Translations under genes and position numbers: made by a program | In this document: positions 8,721 to 18,320 of the stretch, piece by piece | How the letters are laid out: each line of letters starts with the position of its first letter | Position numbering within the stretch: the stretch's first letter is position 1 | From: UBA4744 sp963723165 | GTDB lineage: Bacteria > Actinomycetota > Acidimicrobiia > Spongiisociales > UBA4744 | Assembly: GCA_963723165.1 (NCBI GenBank) | Contig: CAVRPP010000015.1 | Coordinates: forward strand, 1-64,000 | Reading direction: 5' to 3' | Length of the DNA: 64,000 bases | The notes under the pieces: model-generated | Databases searched by the model: none | The model's input: only the letters and a program-made list of their open reading frames with translations | Told to the model about the DNA's origin: nothing

Positions 8721-9137
8721 ATGACCACCAATCTCATCGAGTCGCGTCTCGTCGTTCACACCGAACTCGACATCCTCAGCGGGTCGCGGTTCGAGCGACT
8801 GCGCGAGAAGGGAGCATTCCCACCGAAAGTGCTGTGGGCCAGCACCGGAACCAAGAACCCTGCTCTCCCCGACACCTACTATCTGGGACGGCTCGCCGCT
8901 CCGGACACCGTAGACACGGTCCCCGAGAACTCACGGCTCGTCTACGCCGATCACGGAGTCACTTGCGATCTGATGCAACCCGACCATGATGAGGCCCGTC
9001 GATGCCTCGACACGATGCGAGCAGCCGGAGTGGACATCGACGAACGAGTGGCCTGGCTCCAAACCGAAGGAGCCGCCGCCTTCACAACCGCCTGGAACGA
9101 TCTGCTTTTCTCGGTCCAAACGAAACTCACCACCTAG
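8721..9137 (+). pseudogene. tal: Transaldolase, C-terminal remnant
   Basis: A 138-residue frame that matches only the end of actinobacterial transaldolase: FSGPRW-like ILSGSRFERL, then PKVLWASTGTKNPALPDTYY, the DTVDTVPE block and the C-terminal AFTTAWNDLL. The family is ~370 residues. The barrel core and the Schiff-base Lys are missing. The first residues (MTTNL) look like a genuine transaldolase start, so the gene may have lost an internal in-frame segment. It has a usable ribosome site (AAAAGAGA). A catalytic role is unlikely. Confidence 0.75.
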
Positions 9138-9158
9138 CCGACAGGGAGAAACATCAAC

Positions 9159-10178
9159 ATGGAACTGGGAATGATCGGCCTCGGCCGAATGGGAGCCAAC
9201 CTGGTGCGCAGGCTGCTCCGTGACGGGCACCGGGCCGTCGTATACGACGTCGACCCAACATCGGTAGCCGGCCTGGTTGCCGAAGGCGCAGAGGGCGCCA
9301 ACTCTCCTGCCGAATTGGCCGGCAAACTGAACGGCCCTCGGACCGTTTGGGTGATGGTGCCTGCCGGCATCACCGGGAAGGTTATCGACGACATCGCCTC
9401 CCACCTCGATGTAGGCGACATCATCATCGACGGCGGCAACTCGTATTACCAGGACGATCTCGATCGGTCGGCTGCCTTGGCAGAGCGAGGCATTCGTCTG
9501 ATTGACGTGGGCACCAGCGGCGGTGTATTCGGGCTCGAACGTGGTTTCTGCCTGATGATCGGTGGCGAAACCGATGCTGTTGCGCACCTCGACCCGATCT
9601 TTCGGACGCTCGCCCCGGGTGTCGATACGGCCGAGCGGACCCCCGGCCGGGATGGTGAGCCGAGTCCTGCAGAACACGGCTATTTGCATTGTGGGCCGAG
9701 CGGAGCCGGCCATTTCGTCAAGATGGTCCACAACGGCATCGAATACGGAATCATGGCCGCCTATGCCGAAGGCCTGAACATCCTCAAACACGCCGGGATC
9801 GGACTGGCCGACCGGGAGCACGACGCCGAAACCGCCCCGCTGCAGCGGCCGGAGCACTATCAGTATGAACTCGATGTTCCCGAGGTCGCCGAGGTGTGGC
9901 GCCGCGGCAGCGTGGTCGCCTCGTGGCTGCTCGATCTGACCGCCGCCGCCTTCGCTGAAAACCCGCAGCTCGACGGGTTCACCGGTCGGGTGTCGGACTC
10001 AGGAGAGGGAAGGTGGACCGTGTTGAGTGCAGTGGAGGAAGGCGTACCTGCCCCGGTTCTTTCCGCTGCGCTCTACAACCGGTTCGACTCGCGGGGCCGT
10101 GACGACTTCGCCAACCAGGTACTGTCGGCGATGCGCCAGCAATTCGGCGGTCACCAGGAGAAAGTCGACCCTGCCTGA
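9159..10178 (+). CDS. gnd: 6-phosphogluconate dehydrogenase, decarboxylating (short type)
   Basis: A 339-residue protein converting 6-phosphogluconate to ribulose-5-phosphate with NAD(P)+. The Rossmann motif GLGRMGANL is at residues 8-16. Substrate motifs DGGNSYYQDD, VGTSGGVFGL and GPSGAGHFVKMVHNGIEYG (catalytic Lys and His-Asn) are present, and the C-terminal helical domain is complete. The length fits the short GndA/YqeC-type family. It starts behind GGGAG, 21 bases after the transaldolase remnant, and its TGA overlaps the zwf ATG. This is the intact gnd copy; a second locus at 50.9 kb retains only a fragment. Confidence 0.93.
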   Translation: MELGMIGLGRMGANLVRRLLRDGHRAVVYDVDPTSVAGLVAEGAEGANSPAELAGKLNGPRTVWVMVPAGITGKVIDDIASHLDVGDIIIDGGNSYYQDDLDRSAALAERGIRLIDVGTSGGVFGLERGFCLMIGGETDAVAHLDPIFRTLAPGVDTAERTPGRDGEPSPAEHGYLHCGPSGAGHFVKMVHNGIEYGIMAAYAEGLNILKHAGIGLADREHDAETAPLQRPEHYQYELDVPEVAEVWRRGSVVASWLLDLTAAAFAENPQLDGFTGRVSDSGEGRWTVLSAVEEGVPAPVLSAALYNRFDSRGRDDFANQVLSAMRQQFGGHQEKVDPA

Positions 10179-11553
10179 TGGATGCGACCTACGCCGACGC
10201 GATCATTCTGTTCGGGATAAGTGGCGACCTCGCCCGCAAGAAGCTCTTTTCGGCTCTGTACGACCTGACCGCCGCCGGGCCTCGACATCCCGGTGATTGG
10301 GGTGGCATCGAGGGACTGGGACGACGAGAGCTTGCGCCTCCACGCCCGGGAGGCTCTCGCCGAGGCTGGCGAACCCGATCGACGAAGAGGTGTTCGCCAG
10401 GTTGGCCGCCAATCTTTCCTACGTGGCAGGCGACTACCAGGATCCCAGCCACCTAGCCGAGCATCTGCAAACAGGACGGTCGGTGATGACCTGCACCGTC
10501 TCGTACCTTGCGATCCCCCCGAGCCTGTTCGACGATGTCGTCGAGGGGCTCGCATCGGTTGGGCTCAACCACCATGGCCGGCTCGTGCTGGAGAAGCCGT
10601 TTGGTCGAGACACCCAATCGGCGGCCGACACTCAATGACATCATTCACCGCCACTTCCCCGAGGAACGGGTGTATCGGATCGATCACTTTCTCGGCAAGG
10701 AGGCCGTGCAGAACCTGATGATCTTCCGCTTCTCCAACACGGTGCTGGAGCCGGTCTGGAACCGGCACTACGTCCGGGGGGTGCAGATCACGATGGCCGA
10801 AGACTTCGGGGTCGAGGGCAGGGGATCGTTCTACGACGGTGTCGGCACGTTGCGCGACGTCGTCCAGAATCACTTGCTCCAGGTGCTCGCGCTACTCGCC
10901 ATGGAACCACCGGTTTCCGAGGACCCTGATGCGTTGCGAGACGAGCGGGTCAAGGTTCTCAGGGCCGTCAGGGCCCTCACTCCCGACGATCTCGTGCGAG
11001 GCCAGTACGCCGGTTACCGCGACGAGCCGGGCGTCGCGGCAGATTCGGATACTGAGACGTTCGCGGCCATCCGACTCGAGGTGGATTCGTGGCGGTGGGC
11101 AGGTGTGCCTTGGATCATTCGGGCCGGGAAGGGACTTGGCTTCGACCGTGACGGAGGCGGTCGTCGAATTCGCCCGCCCGCCTCGGCCGCTCTTCGCCGC
11201 CGCCGACGGCAAACCCGGCCCGAACCGGTTGACCTTCCGCACCAAACCCGACGAAGAGATCACCTTGTCGATGCAGGCGAAGAAGCCGGGACTGGCGATG
11301 GTGAGCGGCCCGTCGAATTGCACCTGGGCCACGATCGAACTCCGGGCCGCGATGCGTACGATCGACTACTCGGAGACGCGCTCCGCGGGGACCCGGGCTG
11401 TTCGCCCGTCAAGACGGAGTCATGGAGGCGTGGAGGATCGTGGATCGAGTGCTCACCGACCGTCGACCCGTCCTCGCTTATGAGCGCGGTAGCTGGGGCC
11501 CGGCCGAGACCCGCACCTTGCTCGGCCCCGACTGGGATTGGATCGCCACATGA
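10178..11553 (+). pseudogene. zwf: Glucose-6-phosphate dehydrogenase, multiply frameshifted
   Basis: Starts MDATYADAIILFGISGDLAR with the NADP-binding GISGDLARKK motif and ends ...LLGPDWDWIAT, but the protein is spread over all three frames. Frame changes fall near 10277, 10376, 10625, 11136 and at least twice between 11310 and 11400. Segments between them are well conserved, including KPFGRD, YRIDHFLGKEAVQN and LRDVVQNHLLQVLALLAME. Re-joined it would be ~457 residues. Neighbouring gnd and pgi read cleanly. It is either a recent pseudogene or a stretch of poor sequence. An intact zwf lies at 51.1 kb. Confidence 0.85.
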
Positions 11554-11615
11554 CGGGCCATGACTTCGTCCTGGGGCGGCACGATCACTGACTCTTTCGA
11601 CCATGGAGGAAAACC

Positions 11616-13244
11616 TTGACAGCCATCAGCGCGACCGGCGAGTGGAAAACGCTCCAAACCCTCAAAGAACACCAAGACGAATTCGACTTGCGACGGATGT
11701 TTTCAGAAGACCCGACCCGGGTTGAACGGCTCACGTTCACCGCGGGTGACCTGGTGGTGGACCTATCCAAGAACCTGGTCACCGACGAGATTCTCAGCGG
11801 ATTGGTAGCCGTGGCCCGCCGGGCCGGTTTGCCCGAAAGGATCGAGGAGTTGTTCGGCGGGGCGCACATCAACGTCACAGAGGATCGGGCCGTGCTGCAT
11901 CCTGCCCTCCGATCTGATCCCGGCGATCGGTTCACCGTGGACGGTCAGGATGTCGTCACCGACGTTCATGAGGTTATCGAACGGATGGCCGCCTTCGCCG
12001 ACGGCGTGCGGGCCGGGACCTGGCAGGGCCACACCGGCCAACGGATCCATCATGTCGTCAACATCGGAATCGGTGGCTCAGATCTGGGCCCGGCCATGGC
12101 GTATCGCGCCTTGCGGCCGTACGTACATCCCGACATTGACGCCCATTTCGTCTCGAACATCGACCCTGCGGATCTCGCGGCAGTGCTCGAGGTGGTCGAC
12201 CCGGCCACAACCCTGTTCATCGTCGCTTCCAAGACGTTTACGACCCTTGAGACCCTGAGCAATGCCCACACCGCCCGGACATGGCTGATTGATCGCCTCG
12301 GCGACGAGACAGCTGTGGCCCGTCACTTCGTGGCCGTATCAACCAACGCTCAGGAGGTGTCGGCGTTCGGAATCGACCCGGCCAACATGTTCGGATTCTG
12401 GGACTGGGTCGGAGGCCGCTACTCGATGGACTCGGCGATCGGGCTCAGCCTGATGATTGCAGTCGGGCCCCCCGCCTTCCGGGAGATGCTGTCCGGATTC
12501 CGCGCCATCGACAACCACCTCCGGACAATCCCGCTGGAACGCAACGTACCTGTGCTACTCGGCCTGATTGGCGTGTGGTACCGGAACCTGCTCGGCTATC
12601 CGACGCATGCGGTGCTGCCCTACAGCCAGGATCTCGACCGGTTTTCCGCCTACCTCCAGCAGCTCGACATGGAATCGAACGGCAAGCAGGTCCGTCTCGA
12701 CGGGACACCGGTTGATATCGACACCGGCCCGATCGTGTGGGGCGAGCCGGGCACCAACGGCCAGCACGCTTTCTATCAGCTCCTCCACCAGGGCACCACC
12801 GTTGTGCCGGCCGATTTGATTGGATTTCTCGAGCCGGCGGACGATCTTGGCGGTCAGCACGATGTGCTCATGGGTAACCTCTTCGCTCAGGCGGAAGCTC
12901 TGGCCTTCGGCAAGACCGCGGCAGAGGTTGCCGCGGCCGGGGTAGCTCCGGAGTTGGTACCCCACCGCACATTTCCCGGCAACCGGCCAACCTCGGTGAT
13001 TCTGGCCCCCAAACTGACTCCCTCGGTCCTCGGTCAACTGGTCGCTCTTTATGAACACAAAGTGCTCACCCAGGGGGTGATCTGGGGAATCAACTCGTTC
13101 GACCAGTGGGGAGTTGAACTCGGCAAAGTGCTCGCGACCACCATCATCGATGAACTCACCTCCGAAGCCCTACCCGATCTGGCGCACGATGCTTCTACCA
13201 ACGCCCTCATCCGCCGCTATCGGACAGCACGAGGGAGGGCATGA
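11616..13244 (+). CDS. pgi: Glucose-6-phosphate isomerase
   Basis: A 542-residue PGI interconverting glucose-6-phosphate and fructose-6-phosphate. It shows NIGIGGSDLGPAMAYRAL, the phosphate-binding SKTFTTLET, FGFWDWVGGRYS, the catalytic LDMESNGK and the C-terminal INSFDQWGVELGK signatures. Length is standard. Translation starts at TTG 11616 behind GGAGGA. It overlaps the kinase gene downstream by 4 bases (ATGA), so the two are coupled. It sits in the sugar-phosphate operon. Confidence 0.95.
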   Translation: MTAISATGEWKTLQTLKEHQDEFDLRRMFSEDPTRVERLTFTAGDLVVDLSKNLVTDEILSGLVAVARRAGLPERIEELFGGAHINVTEDRAVLHPALRSDPGDRFTVDGQDVVTDVHEVIERMAAFADGVRAGTWQGHTGQRIHHVVNIGIGGSDLGPAMAYRALRPYVHPDIDAHFVSNIDPADLAAVLEVVDPATTLFIVASKTFTTLETLSNAHTARTWLIDRLGDETAVARHFVAVSTNAQEVSAFGIDPANMFGFWDWVGGRYSMDSAIGLSLMIAVGPPAFREMLSGFRAIDNHLRTIPLERNVPVLLGLIGVWYRNLLGYPTHAVLPYSQDLDRFSAYLQQLDMESNGKQVRLDGTPVDIDTGPIVWGEPGTNGQHAFYQLLHQGTTVVPADLIGFLEPADDLGGQHDVLMGNLFAQAEALAFGKTAAEVAAAGVAPELVPHRTFPGNRPTSVILAPKLTPSVLGQLVALYEHKVLTQGVIWGINSFDQWGVELGKVLATTIIDELTSEALPDLAHDASTNALIRRYRTARGRA

Positions 13245-13990
13245 CGACCCGGCTTGGTGTTGACATTGGTGGCACCGGGATCAAAGCCGCCCCTGTTGAC
13301 ATCGACCGGGGTGTGCTGATCGGGGATCGGCTCTATCGTGAGACTCCGCGGCCTGCAACTCCTCAGGCGGTCGCATCGGTTGTTGCCGAAATGGCCGGAG
13401 ATCTCGACATCGCAGGACCGGTCGGGTTCGGATATCCAGGTGTGGTCAGGCGAGGCGTCACCGCAACCGCTGCCAACCTCGACCCATCCTGGGTCGGGAC
13501 GGACGCGGCCGGCCTCTTTTCACATGGTCTAGGTGGGAGGCCGGTAACGGTGATCAACGACGCGGACGCGGCCGGCCTCGCCGAGGTCCGGTTCGGGGCC
13601 GGAATCCGACGGCCCGGCGTGGTGGTGATGGTCACGCTCGGTACGGGAATAGGCACCGCCGTCTTCAATGACTCCGTTCTGGTACCCAATACCGAGTATG
13701 GCCACCTGATATTGAACGGAACCGAAGCCGAACGGCTCGCCTCGACCAGGGCCAAGGAGCAAGCAGACCTGACTTGGAAGCAGTGGACCCTACAACTCCT
13801 GGCCTTCCTCAAAGAGCTCGAACGGCTCATCTGGCCAGACCTGTTCATCATCGGTGGCGGGATCAGCGCCGAGTTCCGAAGCTTCTGTGAGAGCCTCCGC
13901 ACTTCAGCGCCGGTGGTTGCTGCCACGCTCGGGAACGACGCCGGGATCGTCGGTGCGGCGATAGCTTTTAGAGAGGGAGAACGTGACTGA
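13241..13990 (+). CDS. ppgK: Polyphosphate glucokinase (ROK family)
   Basis: A 249-residue ROK-fold kinase. GVDIGGTGIKAAPVD is the phosphate-1 motif, GFGYPGVV and NLDPSWVG are typical of PpgK, and NDADAAGLAE, LGTGIGTAVF and IGGGISAEF complete the fold. The length and the absence of the HTH and zinc motif found in ROK repressors favour strictly polyphosphate- or ATP/polyphosphate-dependent glucokinase. It phosphorylates glucose, feeding Pgi and Zwf. Its start is embedded in the pgi stop. Confidence 0.88.
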   Translation: MTTRLGVDIGGTGIKAAPVDIDRGVLIGDRLYRETPRPATPQAVASVVAEMAGDLDIAGPVGFGYPGVVRRGVTATAANLDPSWVGTDAAGLFSHGLGGRPVTVINDADAAGLAEVRFGAGIRRPGVVVMVTLGTGIGTAVFNDSVLVPNTEYGHLILNGTEAERLASTRAKEQADLTWKQWTLQLLAFLKELERLIWPDLFIIGGGISAEFRSFCESLRTSAPVVAATLGNDAGIVGAAIAFREGERD

Positions 13991-14130
13991 TCAGACCTCC
14001 GACTGCCGGACTCGACTTCGTCTCGGGAACGCGGAATTAGTGGGCGAGACCGAAGCGGCTTCTCCCATCGACCCGGAATCTCAAACTCAGACGAAACTGC
14101 TCAGAAGCCACTCGGAAAGGACCAAGAAAC

Positions 14131-14712
14131 ATGGACCGAACTGTGAAAATTCTCGCCCTAGCAGGCAGCTACCGCCTCGAGTCGTTCAACCAGGCGCTCG
14201 TCAAGGCTGCGCGTGAGGAGGCTCCTCAGAATGTTGACTTCCGCGAATTCGATCTGCGTCAGGTGCCGTTCTACGACGCCGATGCGGAAGAAGCTCGACT
14301 ACCGGCTGAGGTCACCAACCTGAAGGATGCCGTCGGTGATGCCGATGCCCTGCTGCTTGTTACCCCTGAGTACAACAGCGGTATTCCGGCCGTACTGAAG
14401 AATGGGATCGATTGGTCGTCACGGGTCTACCCGGATGCACCCATCAGCGGCAAGCTAGTAGCGGTTATGGGCGCAACCCCCGGCCGGAGCGGCACGAAAG
14501 CGGCCCAAGAGCAGCTGCGACTGGTTGTCGGCCGCACCGGTGCGGTACTCATCGATGGACCGGAGTTGATGGTCGCCAGAGCCGGCGACCTCATCAAGGA
14601 CGGACACGTGGAGTCCCAGGAATTGCGGACAGAGATCCGGGCCGTTGTCGATGCACTGGTTGCGGCCGTCGTCCTTTGCGTTGACCAGGGCTCGTCGTCC
14701 GTCGTCATGTAG
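14131..14712 (+). CDS. NAD(P)H-dependent FMN reductase
   Basis: A 193-residue flavodoxin-fold reductase. The FMN phosphate loop is ALAGSYRLESFNQALVKAA (residues ~8-26). LLLVTPEYNSGIPAVLKNGID is the hallmark of the NADPH-dependent FMN reductase/azoreductase family, and VMGATPGRSGTKAAQEQL follows. It probably reduces FMN or quinones in the cytoplasm. It lies 140 bases behind ppgK, and the gap contains only a poor frame. Physiological partner unknown. Confidence 0.88.
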   Translation: MDRTVKILALAGSYRLESFNQALVKAAREEAPQNVDFREFDLRQVPFYDADAEEARLPAEVTNLKDAVGDADALLLVTPEYNSGIPAVLKNGIDWSSRVYPDAPISGKLVAVMGATPGRSGTKAAQEQLRLVVGRTGAVLIDGPELMVARAGDLIKDGHVESQELRTEIRAVVDALVAAVVLCVDQGSSSVVM

Positions 14713-14790
14713 GACGAGCAAGGCAGTGGGGGGCCGATTGCCCCTACCAACCTCTGGAAGACTCCGGTACGGTCGGCACAGGAGGAGAGG

Positions 14791-17172
14791 ATGGAGCGTC
14801 CTTCAGGGACTATCACTTTCTTGTTCACCGACATTGTCGGTTCGACTCGACTCTGGGAGTCCCACCCCCTGGAAATGCGGCAGGTTCTGGCCGAACACGA
14901 GCGGATCCTCCGTTCGGTCTTTGAGGACCACGGCGGATACGTATTCACCACGGGTGGAGATTCCTTCTCGGTAGCGTTCACGACACCGGACGCGGCAATC
15001 CGGGCCGCCCTCGCGGGGCAAAGGGACCTTCAGAACGACCCGTTCGAGCCGGTAGGCGGCCTGGCGGTCAGGATGGCGATTCACACTGGGTTGGCTGAGG
15101 AACGTGACGGTGACTACTTCGGCCCTCCGCTCAACCGTGTGGCCCGGATGTTGTCTGTCGCCGCGGGTGGGAGAATTGTGGTCTCGCAGACGGTGGCCGG
15201 CATGGTCCGGTACTCACTCCCGGACGGTACACACCTTCGAGACCTGGGAAAGGTCCAACTCAAGGACGTTTCGATTGCCGAACATCTCTGGGAAGTCACA
15301 ACCACCGACGCCAAAGCCAAACGTTTCAAACGTCTTGGCCTCATGGTCGGCGCTGCAGCAATCACCGCCCTGGCCACTGCCGTGGTGGTGTCCTTCCCCT
15401 CAGGGGACGAGAGTTCCTCGACGACGACCGCAGAGCTAGCCCCGACAACGAGTACGGGCACCGTCTCGATCCCCTGGTTGTGGGGACAGGAGATCGACGG
15501 TGAGCCAATCAGCCTTTTCACCGTTGGTCCGGGTGTCTACGTCGCCTACCGGACCGACGGCGAATACCATCTTGCCGCCTTCGACGGGTACACCGGTACG
15601 CCCAAGTGGGAATTCGATACAGCCGACGGTCCGGCCCGCTATGTCGCCACCGATGCCGAAGGTCCGGCCACCGATCTCTCCACCGATCCGGACGGTTACT
15701 ACATCTATGTGGTCTCCGGCGCCTGGCTTGAGGTTCTGCATCCCAACGGAAGGCCCATCCCGGGTTGCGCCACCCGGCTCCCCATCAGCGTGGCCGGTGT
15801 GGCGGTTGATGCCCGTGGGGTCTACGTCCTTGGTGGAAGCACGCTTCATCTGGTCAAGAGCAATCCGGGCGGGTCGCTCTGCATGGAGATTCGGGAGGAA
15901 AACCCCACTGCCGGACGCGGGGCGCTCCCGGTTTTCGGTCCGTCTATCGCCGGGAATCTCATTGTGACGGGCGATGGGCTCGCTGTGTATGGGTGGGATG
16001 CCGCCAACCTTCAATTGCAATGGCAGTACCCCCGGTCCGGTTCGCTCAGTGTCAAGGGACTCCACGTCGAGTATCGCCAGCAGTCTTCGGTTCAGGGAAC
16101 GGTGAATCAAACAACCGTGCTGGTCAACTCAACCGACCCCGAGGCTTCGTGGAAGCTCATCCACCTGGACCCCAATCAGCCTTCGGGACAGATCGAAATC
16201 GCGTCTCGGGAGGTCGACCGTGCCGCCCCACCAATCGTCTACCACGATCTGATAGGTGTTGTTGAGCCCGCCGGGGATCTCGTGTTCTACGATCTCGGCC
16301 TGGAGGTGGAGGTTTCTCGTTATCCGGGCCCAATCAGTGCGGCTGTCTCTACCGAATCGTTCGTGGTGACCGTTGGCCAGTCTTCTGCCGAAGACGACTC
16401 GGAGGGCTATCTGATTCGTTGGTTGCGACCGGCAGACGGGTCGATCCGAGACGAGATTCGAGTCGCGACCGGTCGAATTGTCGGCCTCTCGGGAAACGAC
16501 GACCTCATCCATGTCGTCACCGAAGAAGGCGGCCTCTATGCCTACCCCGCACGACCGGGCACGATCCCGCAAGCCGGCCCAACCGTGAAGCCACCCTTAC
16601 CCACCGCCATGAGAGACCCGATAGCCGCAGTTGAGGCACTCCATGAAGCCCTGAACACAGGAAGCGTGCAACGCACCAGGCAGCACCTCGCCGTGGGGGC
16701 TCTGCTGCACTTCGGTATCCCTGACGGAACCCTCTGGTCGGACATCTACCGACACCAGTATTGGGAACCCCATGTGGAAGCCGATGGCTTGCTCGGTGCC
16801 CAATGGACAGTCTCGGATTGCACCTCGTCGCCGCGAACCCGTGGCGGTCCCGGTGACCTGGTGGAATGCGAGCTCACCTTCACAAACAACGTCCGTAACG
16901 CGGCCGGAGAGTCCCCGGTGACCAAACCCCAAAGTTTTGTCGTGTACCACGGGCTCATCTACGAGTTCGGCGAGCAGTCCAGCACCATTCGGTCCCCAGC
17001 TCTCGGCGCGCTTGATGCGTGGCTCCAACTGAACCTCAATGAAGCCTGGAACCGCATTTGCCAGGGCAAAGAAGCCGGGTCAGGCCTATACCAAGGCCAG
17101 CCCATTGACGTTGAGTGCAGCCGGCTCCGAGCCGAACACCTCGACGAATGGGCAGCCAGTCTCGACAGCTAG
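14791..17172 (+). CDS. Class III nucleotide cyclase with a large external domain
   Basis: A 793-residue protein. Residues ~8-170 are a class III adenylate/guanylate cyclase domain with metal-binding Asp14 (FTDIVGST) and Asp57 (GGDSF), and transition-state residues Asn115 and Arg119 (LNRVAR). The purine-selecting Lys is replaced by Thr53. One membrane span follows at ~183-202, then a Thr-rich linker. Residues ~220-600 have repeats resembling a PQQ/YVTN-type beta-propeller (YVAYRTDGEYHLAAFDGYTG, LVFYDLGLEVEV). A ~150-residue C-terminal domain is external. This fits a sensor linking an outside signal to cAMP- or cGMP-like output, but activity is uncertain because of the Lys change. Confidence 0.8.
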   Translation: MERPSGTITFLFTDIVGSTRLWESHPLEMRQVLAEHERILRSVFEDHGGYVFTTGGDSFSVAFTTPDAAIRAALAGQRDLQNDPFEPVGGLAVRMAIHTGLAEERDGDYFGPPLNRVARMLSVAAGGRIVVSQTVAGMVRYSLPDGTHLRDLGKVQLKDVSIAEHLWEVTTTDAKAKRFKRLGLMVGAAAITALATAVVVSFPSGDESSSTTTAELAPTTSTGTVSIPWLWGQEIDGEPISLFTVGPGVYVAYRTDGEYHLAAFDGYTGTPKWEFDTADGPARYVATDAEGPATDLSTDPDGYYIYVVSGAWLEVLHPNGRPIPGCATRLPISVAGVAVDARGVYVLGGSTLHLVKSNPGGSLCMEIREENPTAGRGALPVFGPSIAGNLIVTGDGLAVYGWDAANLQLQWQYPRSGSLSVKGLHVEYRQQSSVQGTVNQTTVLVNSTDPEASWKLIHLDPNQPSGQIEIASREVDRAAPPIVYHDLIGVVEPAGDLVFYDLGLEVEVSRYPGPISAAVSTESFVVTVGQSSAEDDSEGYLIRWLRPADGSIRDEIRVATGRIVGLSGNDDLIHVVTEEGGLYAYPARPGTIPQAGPTVKPPLPTAMRDPIAAVEALHEALNTGSVQRTRQHLAVGALLHFGIPDGTLWSDIYRHQYWEPHVEADGLLGAQWTVSDCTSSPRTRGGPGDLVECELTFTNNVRNAAGESPVTKPQSFVVYHGLIYEFGEQSSTIRSPALGALDAWLQLNLNEAWNRICQGKEAGSGLYQGQPIDVECSRLRAEHLDEWAASLDS

Positions 17173-17263
17173 CACCTTGTCGATGGCCCCCGGGATGTCG
17201 AGCGTGGTCTGACGACTTCTGTTCGGCAACCACCGGGGTTCGAGATTGCCGCGCGGTCGCGGC

Positions 17264-18277
17264 ATGATGGTGGTCGTGAGATCGAGAGCCCTGGCATGGA
17301 CTTTGGCCGGCATGGCGGCACTGGCGGCGGTTGGGACCCTGGCGTTCGCCCTCAGCGGCGGAGGAGACGAGACCGGTGATGACGCGGTAGCGGACGAAGT
17401 AGCCGCAGCGACAACCTCCGTGATCGAAGCTTCAACGCTGGAACCCGCACCAACCTCCGCTACGGCGCTTCCGCCTCCCGTCGCCACAACGACGACCGCT
17501 TCCGCTCCCACAACCACGGCACTGCCGGAGACGACGACCACGTCGGTCGCCCCGTCTTCGACGTCGAGCGGGTACACCCCGGTGCCCAAACCCGGTGCGG
17601 GGCCAGAAACGGTCGCTCCGGGTGGCGCTCTCACCAAGCACTTGACGGCTGATATCGCCGCCGCCTTCGGCTTCGAAACCGCTGAGGTGGAGGCGGCGAT
17701 CGCCGAGGTGGAGTTGCCGCCAGAGGCGCTTGCCAACCCGGAGGGTTGGCTGGCGCCCGGCACCTATGAACCTGCCGACGGTGCAAGCGCAGCGGAACTC
17801 GTGGAGGCGATGGTGGATCGCCGGGTTGCGCAACTCGAGGAGCGCAGCGTTCCTCGCGATCAATGGCATCGGGTGCTGACTGCCGCCTCGGTGATCGAGA
17901 AGGAGACGTACAACCAGAACGAGAAGCCCAGCGTGTCGCGCGTGCTCGCCAACCGGCTGACCGGCGGGGGGCCTCTGCAGATGGATTCGATCATCCTGTA
18001 CCCCGTGCCCGAGGACCGGATCTTCACCACCAGCGAGGAAAGGGCGTCCAATCAGCCATACAACTCGTACCGGCACAACGGTCTGCCTCCCACGCCGATC
18101 TGTTCCCCGGACGTGGCGTCCCTCGACGCGTTTCTTGCTCCTCCGGCGGGCGACTGGTGGTTCTACGTGACCATCGACCTCAACTCAGGTGAGACCCGCT
18201 ATGCCGTCACGTACGAAGAGCACAAGGCCAACGTCGAGCTACTCCGAGCCTGGCTCAAGGACCATCCCACCCCGTAA
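17264..18277 (+). CDS. mltG: Endolytic murein transglycosylase MltG
   Basis: A 337-residue membrane-anchored YceG/MltG family enzyme that cuts nascent glycan strands. It has an N-terminal membrane span (~10-30), a long Thr/Ala/Pro-rich linker (~45-120), and the catalytic domain with VIEKETYN (catalytic Glu212). SRVLANRL, LQMDSIILY, NSYRHNGLPPTPI and WWFYVTI follow, all MltG hallmarks. The start was chosen at ATG 17264, where the signal anchor begins. In many actinobacteria mltG sits with aroE and ruvX, but here it stands alone and is shorter than usual, so it may be an accessory copy. Confidence 0.88.
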   Translation: MMVVVRSRALAWTLAGMAALAAVGTLAFALSGGGDETGDDAVADEVAAATTSVIEASTLEPAPTSATALPPPVATTTTASAPTTTALPETTTTSVAPSSTSSGYTPVPKPGAGPETVAPGGALTKHLTADIAAAFGFETAEVEAAIAEVELPPEALANPEGWLAPGTYEPADGASAAELVEAMVDRRVAQLEERSVPRDQWHRVLTAASVIEKETYNQNEKPSVSRVLANRLTGGGPLQMDSIILYPVPEDRIFTTSEERASNQPYNSYRHNGLPPTPICSPDVASLDAFLAPPAGDWWFYVTIDLNSGETRYAVTYEEHKANVELLRAWLKDHPTP

Positions 18278-18298
18278 CGGGCGCCCGCCGGTTATGCC

Positions 18299-18320
18299 CC
18301 AACTGGGCTTGGGCAGTTGG
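18299..18320 (+). terminator. Hairpin after mltG
   Basis: CCAACTG/CAGTTGG arms with an 8-base loop, 21 bases after the stop. There is no T-run, so this is a tentative terminator. Confidence 0.4.

Noticed and set aside
13983..14216. Small ORF after ppgK
   Set aside because: Low-complexity polar composition, overlap with the FMN reductase start and no family resemblance.
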